Source: Allochromatium tepidum
GTDB taxonomy: Bacteria; Pseudomonadota; Gammaproteobacteria; Chromatiales; Chromatiaceae
Length of the DNA: 64,000 nucleotides
Assembly: GCF_018409545.1 (NCBI RefSeq)
Contig: NZ_AP024563.1
Location: forward strand, 2,061,001-2,125,000
Direction: 5' to 3'
Part shown: in pieces, positions 30,398 through 39,660 of the stretch
Layout: each line of letters begins with the position of its first letter
Position numbering within the stretch: position 1 is the first letter of the stretch
Translations under genes and position numbers: made by a program
The notes under the pieces: model-generated
Database searches by the model: none
Told to the model about the DNA's origin: nothing
What the model saw: the letters and a program-made list of their open reading frames with translations, nothing else

Positions 30398-32278
30398 TCA
30401 AGTGTCATTTTGGGGTGCCGTCGCGCACCAACGGCGCCACATTTCCCGATAAGCTTGTTCGACACGTCGGGTAAAACCAGCCTCGTCGCGCCAGGGACTG
30501 GCCTCGAATTCAGCACGCAGTCCAGCACGAATCGTCGCTAGGCGCTCAATATCGCTTGCCAAGGCGATGGCCTTATCCACATATTCCGCTTCGGTGATTG
30601 CGATCCATTCCGGGTGTCCAACCGCAATGAGTGCGGTACTGCCCGAACGCCCAACACTGGGGCGTGCAGCCAGGGTGATAAAGGGAACACCCATGTATAA
30701 CGATTCGACCAGGGTTGTACCGGAATTATGCGGAAAGCAGTCCAAACTGATATCGGTACTACGCAGCACATCCCACGGCGGACTGTGGTAACCGATAATA
30801 AGTCGCTCGCGCTCGATGCCGTGCGCAGCAAATTGCTCAGCTAGACGTGCTTGCGCCGTTTCGGTGACAAATGATTTGTTATCAACGATGAGACGTGAAC
30901 CTGGAAGTCGCTGCAGGATGTCTGACCAAACTCGAATGACCCGATGATTAATTCGAATGCCGCGTGTAAGAGTGCCGAAGGTCACTGTTCCGTTTGTGAG
31001 CGCAGGTAATGGCCCAACCTCACCCATGTCTGGTGCCGGTCGATATGTCCCGACCGGACAATCTACATACCAAATCTGCTCAGCAAACAGATGCTCACTG
31101 CCTGGAGGCGTCATGACCGCATCGGTGAGGAAATAATCGATCGCACTCAGGCCAGTTGTATAACCATAACCCATCCAGGTCACGGCGACCGGAGCCGGGC
31201 GGCGGGCAAACACACCCAGACGATTTCCAGACGTGTGTCCAGCCAGATCAATCAGAATGTCGATGCCATCGGAACGGATGCGTTCAGCCATGACCTCATC
31301 CGTCAATTCCTTTGTTGGAACCCAGTGATCAATCAGTCGTCGATAGCGTGCTGTCCATCCATCGGACCCAACGCGCTCAGTGTAAGCCGTAATCTCAAAT
31401 TGTTCGCGACTATGATTGGCCAGAAGAGGCTCTAAGTGATAACCGATCACATGCGAACCAAAGTCAGCTGACACATAGCCAATGCGCAAACGCCGTTCTG
31501 GATCTCGGTCATTGGTGTGCGGAATCCAACTGGCGCGATGCGGCAAACCGAACAAGCGATCAAATTCTTGATAGGATTTGAAAATATCCTCAGCCGTTTT
31601 GTCTGGATGGTAGTTCAGTGCATATAATCGATTTGAAAAAAGCATTGCCGAATGCGGGTTGACCTGAGTGGCTTTTTCAAGCGCATTGAGCGCTTCATCG
31701 ACTCTTCCAAGATCTTGCAAAGCATGTCCCAGATTACTGTAAGCCTCAGCGTATGTTGGATTTAGTTCGAGCGATTTTCTTTGCAGATCAACAGCCTCAT
31801 CCAGCTGACCCAGCTGACTAAGGAGCGCACCTAGATTGCAATAAATTTCAGGTTGACTTTGATTGGCGTTCAATGCGCGCTCAAAGCATTTTCTTGCCTC
31901 TTCAGCACGATCAAGTCCCAGGCCCATCAAACACAAACCTTTTCCATTTAGGGCTGGACTGTGATCGGCATCAATCTCCAAAGAACGCTCAAAACATCTC
32001 AAGGCATCCTTAATGTGTCCCTGATAAAACAATGCATTTCCTAATGTACTGAAGATTTCCGGATCACGACTATTGAAGGCAACGGCTTTAAGCAAAAAAT
32101 CCCGAGCCTCTTGATAGCGCCCCAAATAAAAGCATGCGGCGCCAGCTATTTTCCATCCAAAAACCTCATCGGGATACAGCTCAATAAAACGGCGTGCCGC
32201 AGATTCGGCATTGGAATATTCCTGGTTTGCCATGAGCTTCATGATTATTATCTTGCGCGATTTGAGCAAGGGATTCAT
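30398..32278 (-). CDS. TPR protein with SPINDLY/OGT-type glycosyltransferase domain (GT41-like)
   Basis: A 626-residue protein. The N-terminal 230 residues form tandem TPRs (for example AVDLQRKSLELNPTYAEAYS, NLGHALQDLGRVDEALNALE). The C-terminal half is O-GlcNAc-transferase-like: LRIGYVSADFGSHVIGYHLE, DILIDLAGHTSGNRLGVFAR, VTWMGYGYTTGLSAIDYFLT and LDCFPHNSGTTLVESLYMGV. Such enzymes glycosylate proteins on Ser/Thr or, in some bacteria, cell-surface targets. It is the last gene of the AT-rich cluster. The ATG at 32278 is chosen; a TTG lies nine codons upstream. Acceptor and sugar are unknown. Confidence 0.85.
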   Translation of the reverse strand: MNPLLKSRKIIIMKLMANQEYSNAESAARRFIELYPDEVFGWKIAGAACFYLGRYQEARDFLLKAVAFNSRDPEIFSTLGNALFYQGHIKDALRCFERSLEIDADHSPALNGKGLCLMGLGLDRAEEARKCFERALNANQSQPEIYCNLGALLSQLGQLDEAVDLQRKSLELNPTYAEAYSNLGHALQDLGRVDEALNALEKATQVNPHSAMLFSNRLYALNYHPDKTAEDIFKSYQEFDRLFGLPHRASWIPHTNDRDPERRLRIGYVSADFGSHVIGYHLEPLLANHSREQFEITAYTERVGSDGWTARYRRLIDHWVPTKELTDEVMAERIRSDGIDILIDLAGHTSGNRLGVFARRPAPVAVTWMGYGYTTGLSAIDYFLTDAVMTPPGSEHLFAEQIWYVDCPVGTYRPAPDMGEVGPLPALTNGTVTFGTLTRGIRINHRVIRVWSDILQRLPGSRLIVDNKSFVTETAQARLAEQFAAHGIERERLIIGYHSPPWDVLRSTDISLDCFPHNSGTTLVESLYMGVPFITLAARPSVGRSGSTALIAVGHPEWIAITEAEYVDKAIALASDIERLATIRAGLRAEFEASPWRDEAGFTRRVEQAYREMWRRWCATAPQNDT

Positions 32279-32325
32279 GGTGTGAATTCTGTAAGGTGAC
32301 GTCAAGACAAATGAGGGGAGGGTTG

Positions 32326-33102
32326 TTATTTTAAGCGCTTCAAAAATCCGTCTTTGGCTGCCGTAACTAAAATTTTGTCCTGGACGAAAGAGTCAATCTG
32401 AAAGTTCGAGTTGGTGCGGAGGAACTCATTGACGGCGCTTTTAGGGCTGTTGCCTGCGTGCCAGGGGCGATCCGCGAAAGTGGCAGATGGATAGTCTTCA
32501 ATCAGGGTGTCAAATACGATGCAGTATGAGCCAACTCCAACCAATGGCGCATATGCTTCAAGTTCGGCTAAAACGTGATTATGGGTATGGTTCGAGTCGA
32601 GGAAGACCATTGGTCGATGGTAGTCTTTAGTCAGCAACCTGACCTGTTCGACTATATCGAAATCAATGCTTGAACCCTCAATCATTTCGACGTAAGAAGA
32701 AAGTGGGTTTTTTTCAATCGCGCATCGATTATGGGGGCGGATATCAATGTCTACGCCTATCACTTTTCGCCTGGGGTGAATTGTGGCACGATTGTCCGCG
32801 ATATTCTCACTTAAATCCAGCAAAGCGAGCATCGATGCACTGAAAATCAAAGAACCGCCGCGCGCAATTCCAGTTTCGATGATCAGATCTGGCCGTACTG
32901 ACCAGATCAGCTCCTGCATAATGACGATATCTTGTGGATATTGAATGATCGGAAGACCTAACCAGTCGAACTGATAAGAATATTTTGTGCGTAACGTCTC
33001 GCTCATAAACTGCTTGCTTGCATCCAGCAAGACGCTATTGTGCTGGTAGCTTTTGACACGCCTCTGCCGCTCAGCAAGAAAAATATCGCGATCATCAATC
33101 AT
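32326..33102 (-). CDS. Cephalosporin hydroxylase (CmcI)-family protein, probable methyltransferase
   Basis: A 258-residue Rossmann protein of the CmcI family, members of which include sugar O-methyltransferases. Motif I is LIIETGIARGGSLIFSASML; later segments are KVIGVDIDIRPHNR and PMVFLDSNHTHNHVLAELEA. It lies within the AT-rich cluster, 21 bases after the preceding methyltransferase stop. Methylation of a sugar or aglycone is likely; oxidation is less likely. The substrate is unknown. Confidence 0.75.
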   Translation of the reverse strand: MIDDRDIFLAERQRRVKSYQHNSVLLDASKQFMSETLRTKYSYQFDWLGLPIIQYPQDIVIMQELIWSVRPDLIIETGIARGGSLIFSASMLALLDLSENIADNRATIHPRRKVIGVDIDIRPHNRCAIEKNPLSSYVEMIEGSSIDFDIVEQVRLLTKDYHRPMVFLDSNHTHNHVLAELEAYAPLVGVGSYCIVFDTLIEDYPSATFADRPWHAGNSPKSAVNEFLRTNSNFQIDSFVQDKILVTAAKDGFLKRLK

Positions 33103-33123
33103 AGTATGGATGCCGGTTGTTGT

Positions 33124-34290
33124 TCAGAAAATGAATGTGTCAAGCTGGATGTCTGTATTTGAAATTTCCTTGAGCATAGAGTCAAGATAGTCTGAGCGAG
33201 GCAACAACAGCGCGTAATCCTTGTTGAGGTAACGTAGCTGTGATGAATGCTGGATCTTTACCCCATCAATGTCACGACCGATCTTGGCTGGCGATGTATC
33301 GAATAATCGGTGAATGCGCATGCGGACTTCGGGGTGCATGCCGAGTACGAGCATTGAGTACTGCGAACAGCCCCATAGTGCAAGTGGACGTCTTAAATCA
33401 AGAGATAACATAAATGATTCAGAAAGTGGTCGGTGTTCCAGTGCGGCAGCCAGTTGGAGCGGCCAAGAAGACAAGCGTGAGAAAAGCCGTTTTTTTTGAT
33501 TATAACTTCCCTGGCGACAGATCAAATACAAGCATTCGTCGCCTTTATCATTCAGTGGATCGAAGGCCCAGCTACCAGACTGAATAATTTCAAGACCTGC
33601 ACGCCAAACCAAATTCTTAAGAGAAAATTCGTCAAAGTGATTGATATGTTCAAAAAACAAATCAGGCCACGGATTTGCTTTTTTCAGCATGGCCTGTGCG
33701 TTAGGAACCTCGATAAAAAAAATAGCGTTTTTGGGAGATTTGAAAATTAATGTTTTGAGTTCAAGCAACGGATCATGAAGATGCTCAAGAACATGGCTGA
33801 AGGTAATAATCTCTGGCGCCTGATCTTCTGGTAAAGCGCCTGTGTTGCTATAGATTTCAACTGAATCATAATTCCCAATCATTTGGCGGCAGGCAACAGA
33901 TGCCTCAATGCCAATTAATGATGAGAATCCAATCTGATTAAGCCATGCAAGCCAGCCGCCTTTTCCGCATCCGAAATCCAGAATTGTTTTCGTTTTTTCT
34001 TGCTCAAGGCGCAAAAGTTCAAACAAACGAAAATAACGCCGCTGGTCAATCTCGGTTATCCCGCCGGACCCGGGAGTCTGCGAGAAAAAATAATGATTGT
34101 TCGATTGATAGTATGTATTTAATGCGTCTGCCCCTCCTTCAAGTTGACTAAAGACCATACCGCATTTTTTGCAGCTCACAAGCGCTGTAGTGCCTGAAAA
34201 CGGCAGGTCATCAAATAGCGCATAATCAAGTGAGCGCAGTAAAAATCTTTCCTCTGCTGAGCAGATAGGACAAGAACGATCAAGAGTCAT
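33124..34290 (-). CDS. SAM-dependent methyltransferase with N-terminal zinc-binding and C-terminal Rossmann module
   Basis: A 388-residue protein. It starts with a four-cysteine site (SCPICSAEE and CKKCGMVFSQ), then a class I methyltransferase domain (TILDFGCGKGGWLAWLNQIG; ITFSHVLEHLHDPLLEL). The C-terminal 90 residues contain LALWGCSQYSMLVLG and FDTSPAKIGRDIDGVKI, a Rossmann-like module like that at the C-terminus of TylF/C-3'-type sugar C-methyltransferases. The same WGAG-type module is N-terminal in the radical SAM genes of this cluster. The ATG at 34290 overlaps the FkbM stop by 11 bases. NDP-sugar C-methylation is a plausible role. Confidence 0.78.
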   Translation of the reverse strand: MTLDRSCPICSAEERFLLRSLDYALFDDLPFSGTTALVSCKKCGMVFSQLEGGADALNTYYQSNNHYFFSQTPGSGGITEIDQRRYFRLFELLRLEQEKTKTILDFGCGKGGWLAWLNQIGFSSLIGIEASVACRQMIGNYDSVEIYSNTGALPEDQAPEIITFSHVLEHLHDPLLELKTLIFKSPKNAIFFIEVPNAQAMLKKANPWPDLFFEHINHFDEFSLKNLVWRAGLEIIQSGSWAFDPLNDKGDECLYLICRQGSYNQKKRLFSRLSSWPLQLAAALEHRPLSESFMLSLDLRRPLALWGCSQYSMLVLGMHPEVRMRIHRLFDTSPAKIGRDIDGVKIQHSSQLRYLNKDYALLLPRSDYLDSMLKEISNTDIQLDTFIF

Positions 34291-35047
34291 GGTTATGCTG
34301 TTTTTGATCAGATTTATTTTCTGAAATTGAGCGACGGAATTTTTCCTCAACTTGTTTTGCCCACTGCGGGCATATAAATAATGCGTTAGCTGTCCAGGCG
34401 GCGCCGGCGCTGGTGTAAGTGAAAGGTACTAGATCCCATAAACGATAATGGTAAGCTCCCAGTGTTTCCAGCAATTGCGCTAGCGTTGCTTGATTGATAT
34501 AAGTTTCAGCCAGTATGACCTCCAAATAAATCAATCCAATGCGGTTGCTACTGAGAAGCTTCACCCCTCCTTGAAGCACTTTTGGCTCAGCACCTTGAAC
34601 ATCAATTTTTAGAATATCAATCCACTCAATTCCTAAATCCTGACAATATTGGTCGAGAGTTATACAGGATATAAACAACTCGTCGAATTTATATTTTTCA
34701 TCACTGCTTAAAGCACTTAACCATGATTCAGGGCGCAGCAATGAGCTGAGCTCAGTGCGTTGAGTGGCATAAAAACGAGTGGATCCATAGTGATCGGAAA
34801 GAGCCGAATTGACTAATTTGACATGATTGCGGTTTTTGCAATGCAGAACCAATTTTTCAAATGCATAGGGGTTCGGCTCAAAGCAGTGAATGATTGATTC
34901 TGGTTTGGCTTTGCTGTAACGATCAACGCTTTGTCCAATGTTGGCACCAACATCAAAAATCAAAGGCGAATCGATGCCTAATGCTTCGATCAAAAAAAAT
35001 TGGCGATCAAAGATTTCTTTTTCTTTTTCTTCATAAAAAATACTCAA
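34280..35047 (-). CDS. FkbM-family methyltransferase
   Basis: A 255-residue FkbM-type O-methyltransferase. SAM motif LIFDVGANIGQSVDRYSK, IIHCFEPNPYAFEKL and the family hallmark WIDILKIDVQGAEPKVLQGG are present. It overlaps the preceding radical SAM gene by 4 bases. Proteins of this family methylate sugars or polyketides; here a glycan substrate is likely from context. Confidence 0.88.
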   Translation of the reverse strand: MSIFYEEKEKEIFDRQFFLIEALGIDSPLIFDVGANIGQSVDRYSKAKPESIIHCFEPNPYAFEKLVLHCKNRNHVKLVNSALSDHYGSTRFYATQRTELSSLLRPESWLSALSSDEKYKFDELFISCITLDQYCQDLGIEWIDILKIDVQGAEPKVLQGGVKLLSSNRIGLIYLEVILAETYINQATLAQLLETLGAYHYRLWDLVPFTYTSAGAAWTANALFICPQWAKQVEEKFRRSISENKSDQKQHNHDS

Positions 35048-36492
35048 CTGAGCGCGCTCCGTATTTTATTGAGACGTGAATTTTTTGTGGCTTTCCAGTT
35101 GTTTAAATGATCTTCGCTTAACGTATCAAAAGTTTTTCTCCATTGCCATAAGTCGTTCAGTGACAACGAATATGGCTTCAAATAAAAAGTGCTTGATTGA
35201 TTGTTTAGGGTATAGTGCCCGGACCATAATTCTTTTTGATCAATTTTGTTGATAAACAAATCATCCCGCATAGCTTGCTCGAAAACTTTAGTGCCGGGGT
35301 ATGGGATGAGTGTAAAGACATCGACCAAATCAACTTTCAGTCTTCGGATCATTTCTAACGTATCCATCAGGGTATCATGTGTATCCTCAGGGAATCCCAT
35401 AATAAAAACGGCTCGAATTAGAACTTCGAATTTTCGATAATTCTCTACTACTTCATAAATCTTTTCTGTCGATAATTTTTTGCCAATGATCTGATTGCGC
35501 ATTCGCTCGTTTCCATGCTCGATTGGCATGAGCGTGTAAACGCAGCCGGCCTCAACGAGTGCTGTTATGACCTCTTCGTCCAGCGTTGCAATATGATAGC
35601 CGCTAAATGATTCGAACTGAATATCAAGATCGCGACGAACAATTTCGTTCATTATGGATAAAATGTGCCGTTTTGATACCGTTAGATTGTCATCTACGAA
35701 TCCAAAATAACGATGCCCAAATTGTTCAACGTGAAGCTGTATTTCGTCCACAACTGAATTTGCAGAGCGTCGTCTATAACCTCGACCATTTACTTCGATA
35801 GATGAGCAGAAGCTACATGAAAACGGGCAGCTGCGCGAAGTTTGAATTGGTATAGAAACCTTGATGTCATGCTGTTTCGGATTGTGCCATTGTGAATGGT
35901 CGCGATAATATTTTTCGAAATTAACCGAATGCCAGGAAGGATGATAGATTGCATCCAGATCTTTGTTGAAAATTTCTCTTTCACGCAGATGAATATTGCC
36001 GGCCGTATCGCGCCATCCAAATGCCTGAATATCAAAGTCAGATGAATTCCAATTTTTGTCGAGGGTCGATACCAGTTCTACAATTTGTTCTTCACTTTCG
36101 CCAATTCCCACATAATCGATTTCAGGGCAATGGTAAAGTATATCGCTTCCAAAAAGTGAAGAATGGCATCCACCAATTGCAACGCGAATAGTTGGAAAGT
36201 TTAATTTAAGATAAGATGCGGCCTTTTTGAAAAAAGGAAAATGTCCGGTTGTCAAGCATGAGAAGCCGACCAATGTTTGCTTGCTTTTGATTTCCGATGC
36301 AATGATTTTGATGTAAAAAGCGTCTTCATCCTCGCAAGAGCTTGGTTTGTAAAGATTCAGGTCGATCATACGCGAGCGATAACCTGCTTGCTCTAGCGCT
36401 CCCATCAACAGCAGAATAGATAAAGGCGGTGCAATATCGATGCGGGTTACTGATCCGGGTTGGTAAGAAGATACCAAAATGACATCCATCAT
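35044..36492 (-). CDS. B12-binding-type radical SAM enzyme
   Basis: A 482-residue protein. The N-terminal third has the cobalamin-binding-like fold (VRVAIGG region followed by IDYVGIGESEEQIVEL). The radical SAM cluster motif is CPFSCSFC (Cx3Cx2C) near residue 225, followed by FGFVDDNLTVSKRHI, MPIEHGNERMRNQIIG and FIMGFPEDTHDTLMDTLEMI. B12-radical SAM enzymes often methylate unreactive carbons or perform ring chemistry. It overlaps the SDR stop by one base and the FkbM start by 4 bases. The N-terminus lacks an obvious DxHxxG, so cobalamin may bind base-off without a histidine ligand, or not at all. Confidence 0.85.
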   Translation of the reverse strand: MMDVILVSSYQPGSVTRIDIAPPLSILLLMGALEQAGYRSRMIDLNLYKPSSCEDEDAFYIKIIASEIKSKQTLVGFSCLTTGHFPFFKKAASYLKLNFPTIRVAIGGCHSSLFGSDILYHCPEIDYVGIGESEEQIVELVSTLDKNWNSSDFDIQAFGWRDTAGNIHLREREIFNKDLDAIYHPSWHSVNFEKYYRDHSQWHNPKQHDIKVSIPIQTSRSCPFSCSFCSSIEVNGRGYRRRSANSVVDEIQLHVEQFGHRYFGFVDDNLTVSKRHILSIMNEIVRRDLDIQFESFSGYHIATLDEEVITALVEAGCVYTLMPIEHGNERMRNQIIGKKLSTEKIYEVVENYRKFEVLIRAVFIMGFPEDTHDTLMDTLEMIRRLKVDLVDVFTLIPYPGTKVFEQAMRDDLFINKIDQKELWSGHYTLNNQSSTFYLKPYSLSLNDLWQWRKTFDTLSEDHLNNWKATKNSRLNKIRSALS

Positions 36493-37229
36493 CAGTCAAC
36501 CCCTCCATCAATTGTGATAATCGAGCCGTTGATCATATTGCTATCGACTAGGCATAGTGAAACTATATAGTGCGCAACTTCAATGGATGGCACAAATTGA
36601 CCATACGTCATTTTTTCGAGAAATCTATCATGCCGATCAGGATCACCAATCCTTAAACGATCGACATAGCTTCCAGGATGGTCCAACATGCCTGGTAAAA
36701 CTGCGAATATAGTTAGTCCATCTTTAGCAAAGGATCGGGCGGCGTTTTTTACGTAAGGCACAATGGCCGATTTGCTCGTCAAATAACTTGGCGGGGCATC
36801 ATGGTGCAATGATGAAGTCGAGCCGATATGTACAATTTTAGCGGACGTTTTTTTTAGATCGTCATAAAAAATAGAGTTGATTTCAACGGAAACTTCAAAA
36901 TTGAGCCGAAAAGATTTGCGCAGCACGCAGAGCGGTGGGTTTTTGCAATCACCTTGAATTCCACCGCCAAGGTTATGAATAATATAGCGCGGAATGACTC
37001 CTTGATCGCAAACAAATTGGTATAAATCTGCCGGTGCATATTCATCAGTCAAATTTCCAGCAAAGCTGATTGGTGTCAATCCTGAAATTTTTTGAATAGA
37101 TTGCGCTGCAATGTCAAGTGACTTTGGATTACGTCCAGTCAAAATTGGAGCAATACCATGCCGGGAAAATGTTTCTGCAATGCAGTAGCCAAGTCCGTTA
37201 CTGGATCCGGTTATTAATGCGTAATCCAT
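36492..37229 (-). CDS. SDR-family oxidoreductase
   Basis: A 245-residue short-chain dehydrogenase. NAD(P) site ALITGSSNGLGYCIAETFSR, catalytic Ser-Tyr-Lys in IGSTSSLHHDAPPSYLTSKS, and the C-terminus GSIITIDGGVD are present. It probably oxidises or reduces a sugar or lipid intermediate of the cluster. It begins 20 bases after the FkbM-part gene and is coupled to the following radical SAM gene. Confidence 0.88.
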   Translation of the reverse strand: MDYALITGSSNGLGYCIAETFSRHGIAPILTGRNPKSLDIAAQSIQKISGLTPISFAGNLTDEYAPADLYQFVCDQGVIPRYIIHNLGGGIQGDCKNPPLCVLRKSFRLNFEVSVEINSIFYDDLKKTSAKIVHIGSTSSLHHDAPPSYLTSKSAIVPYVKNAARSFAKDGLTIFAVLPGMLDHPGSYVDRLRIGDPDRHDRFLEKMTYGQFVPSIEVAHYIVSLCLVDSNMINGSIITIDGGVD

Positions 37230-37249
37230 TTTAATTCTGTCTTTGCGCT

Positions 37250-38188
37250 TTAGTGTGAAGGGCAGGTTGCATAAAGAATTGTTTCGTTTCCAAAATAATC
37301 ATAGGTGCGTATATGAAATCGATATCCGAGATTCCAGCGATGTAATAAATTGGGTATCTTAAAATAATGATCGGCGTAATGATAGATAGCCACAGCAATA
37401 TCCGGACGATAGTGCACAATAGTTTTTTTTGCGCCAATCAATGCTTCGATTTCGTTGCCCTCAATATCGATTTTAATAAAAGTTGGTTCGATTCCTTTTA
37501 GGCATTCATCAATGGCGACGCATTGCACTAAATACTCACCGTTAGGATCAATTGAACTGCCGGCACCGCTATGCACTTGATCAAGCGTAAAGCGAAGCGG
37601 CATAGTGTTACGCGATAATGCGCAAGGAAATAATAACGCTTTATCGATATTAAATTTCTCAATCAGTTGCGTAATTTTTAAGAAGTTTCGCCAGTCTGGC
37701 TCAAATGCAATATAAATCTTGGGGGTGAGATTTTTTTTAACAAGATTTTCAAGTGTATCACCACAAAAAGCCCCGCAATCCATGAAGGATCGATAGCCTT
37801 TCGTCATTTCAATGTCTAAAGGGAAATACTGTTCTTCAGAATCAATAAAAGTAAGCCCGTCAAACTTCCTTAAAATGCAAGCCGTCATTACATTTGAATA
37901 AATTTTACGACTCAAATCGTCTTCAAATATTTCAGCGCAAGATAAAATTAATTCTCGATAATCTTCTAATTTCGGCTCAATGCATTTTAATTCCTTCATC
38001 GCGTCTGGGGAAAAAGCTTTTTGTGACCAAGGAATAATTTTAAAGAACCCTTCACGCAAAAGATTTTTTTTGATGACATTATGTGTTGCACTGCCTTGAA
38101 TTACGCAGACTAAAACTATAGCTATGCGTTTCAGTGAATCTGATAAATTTTGCTGTTTTAAAAAAGATTGGGATGCCGGCATAATCAC
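37250..38188 (-). CDS. FkbM methyltransferase part of a frameshifted gene
   Basis: A 312-residue open frame with an FkbM-type domain: SFMDCGAFCGDTLENLVKK, IYIAFEPDWRNFLKI and TFIKIDIEGNEIEALIGAKK. It is probably not an independent gene. The frame at 38079-38396 ends in a Rossmann half-domain that should continue here. If the six-base A run at 38160-38165 had five bases, both would join into one protein of about 381 residues (GIPIFLKQQNL across the join). No ribosome binding site precedes the first ATG of this frame. The intact protein would carry the N-terminal module seen in the cluster's radical SAM proteins. Confidence 0.75.
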   Translation of the reverse strand: MIMPASQSFLKQQNLSDSLKRIAIVLVCVIQGSATHNVIKKNLLREGFFKIIPWSQKAFSPDAMKELKCIEPKLEDYRELILSCAEIFEDDLSRKIYSNVMTACILRKFDGLTFIDSEEQYFPLDIEMTKGYRSFMDCGAFCGDTLENLVKKNLTPKIYIAFEPDWRNFLKITQLIEKFNIDKALLFPCALSRNTMPLRFTLDQVHSGAGSSIDPNGEYLVQCVAIDECLKGIEPTFIKIDIEGNEIEALIGAKKTIVHYRPDIAVAIYHYADHYFKIPNLLHRWNLGYRFHIRTYDYFGNETILYATCPSH

Positions 38189-38396
38189 TTGGAAGACTAT
38201 TTGCGTTTGTGTCTAATATACATTCTGGTCTTACGCCAAAATTTAACAAAATATCGCATGTGCATCGGCCAGCCGGGCCGGCTCCATAAATTATAAATGG
38301 GCATCCTTGATATTCTGATACAAGTGAAGATAAAGATGAGTTGGTGGCGGCTTTATTTAATGAATCAAGAATTTTATGAGTCCATTTATTTCTCAT
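38079..38396 (-). pseudogene. N-terminal Rossmann module of the frameshifted FkbM gene
   Basis: A 105-residue frame starting MRNKWTHKILDSLNKA with GGAGA upstream. FIIYGAGPAGRCTCDILLNF and ECILDTNANSLP match the WGAG-type nucleotide-binding module of the adjacent radical SAM genes. After DYAGIPIF the frame runs into unrelated sequence and stops; the expected second half of the module is found in the other frame. A one-base gain in the T run (minus strand) explains the break. Phase variation, a real mutation or a sequencing error cannot be told apart. Confidence 0.7.
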
Positions 38397-38417
38397 TTTT
38401 ATTTGTCTCCGCAGTTG

Positions 38418-39653
38418 TTAAGCTAAGCTAAAACTTTGGGTTTTCTGATTTGTGCAGGAAAGAAAGTGGGTATAAAAATTATTCATACCCAAAGACTTGC
38501 ATCGCGCGCACAGGTCGCGCTTCGAAAAAATTTGTTCAATATCAAAAATAGATGATTCAAAGATTTTTTTTTCTAGTTTATATTGATTTCCGAATACATG
38601 TGGACACTGGCGAATAGTGCCGTCACTGTGAATTACGATCGTATTTTCACGCACACAACTATCCGAGGGACTCAGGCGGCAGTCCTGAATTACAGCGTCG
38701 ATATCCAGTATGAGGCTCTGCGCAATTTCAAGCATGCTGTCTGGGAGCGGCTTTCCCTCGGCATAGTCAATGAGTGTGTCAAGCGGATCAATGTAGGCCG
38801 CATTGGGTTTGAGTAAAAATCCATTTCTTTCGCAAATCGCTGCAATCTCATCAAGATTTTTTTCGTTGTTTCGGTAAAAATGATAATTGACTTCGATGAT
38901 CATTTCCGGATGGTACAAGTCTCGCAGTCTGGCGAGCTGCTCCATGTTGGATGCAACTTTATCCCAATTTCCTCCTCTGTGGGTCAGGCTGTATTGATTG
39001 CCAGTTCCGGACAGAGAAACTCGAAACCAGTCAGGCTTTGCCTGAACGGTGCGTTCAAGATGTCTGATGTCGTTCAGATTCGATGAAATTCCAACGGCCA
39101 CTCCCTGATCAGCTGAATAGGCAACGATATCCGGCAAAGAAGGATTGAGTAGCGGCTCCCCCCATGAATAAAGCTGCACATCAGGAAGAAAATCCACTTC
39201 AGTGATCAGCTTGTCCAGAATTTGACGATACAGTGCAAAACTCATCATCGTTTGTGAAAGTTTATGGCCTGTAAAATTTCCATTTGGACAGGTTGGGCAC
39301 TTTAGCTGACAAACCCCGGAGACATCGATTTCGAAACTCCAGCGTTTGAGATCGGAATAAAGCACATAATCGCGTTCGTTCTTATATCCCTTGGCCAGCA
39401 GAGTGCTTTCTATTTCATGCTCAAAAAACATGCTCGTGACAACAACAAAGCCGTCAGCGGGTGAGCCAATAGCTTCAGGCGCTAAAATCTTGTTCGTATC
39501 GTCACGAGAAGACCGAATTGTTTTATCGATGAATCCTGTAATGCCGACTCCATGCCGGCGAAGTGCATCCATTGCCATGACACCATAGCGACCCGCGCCC
39601 CAGCAGTAAACGGGGCGATTCCGCGACATGGCCGCCAACGCATGAATATTCAT
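38418..39653 (-). CDS. Radical SAM protein with N-terminal WGAG Rossmann module (paralogue 4)
   Basis: A 411-residue protein. Residues 1-100 form a nucleotide-binding-like module (PVYCWGAGRYGVMAMDALRR, GITGFIDKT, VVVTSMFFEHEIESTLLAKG). The radical SAM motif CQLKCPTCPNGNF has cysteines at about 115, 119 and 122, followed by QLYSWGEPLLNPSLPDI. Family-specific motifs are THRGGNWDKV, VNYHFYRNN and DTLIDYAEGKPLP; late cysteines (IRQCPHVFG, LCARCKSLG) suggest a SPASM-like auxiliary cluster. It is AT-rich, unlike the three upstream paralogues, which suggests a different origin. Substrate unknown. Confidence 0.82.
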   Translation of the reverse strand: MNIHALAAMSRNRPVYCWGAGRYGVMAMDALRRHGVGITGFIDKTIRSSRDDTNKILAPEAIGSPADGFVVVTSMFFEHEIESTLLAKGYKNERDYVLYSDLKRWSFEIDVSGVCQLKCPTCPNGNFTGHKLSQTMMSFALYRQILDKLITEVDFLPDVQLYSWGEPLLNPSLPDIVAYSADQGVAVGISSNLNDIRHLERTVQAKPDWFRVSLSGTGNQYSLTHRGGNWDKVASNMEQLARLRDLYHPEMIIEVNYHFYRNNEKNLDEIAAICERNGFLLKPNAAYIDPLDTLIDYAEGKPLPDSMLEIAQSLILDIDAVIQDCRLSPSDSCVRENTIVIHSDGTIRQCPHVFGNQYKLEKKIFESSIFDIEQIFSKRDLCARCKSLGMNNFYTHFLSCTNQKTQSFSLA

Positions 39654-39660
39654 CAGTAAT

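Noticed and set aside
37250..38188. FkbM frame as an independent complete gene
   Set aside because: It lacks a ribosome binding site and begins within the second half of a Rossmann module whose first half is in the overlapping frame.
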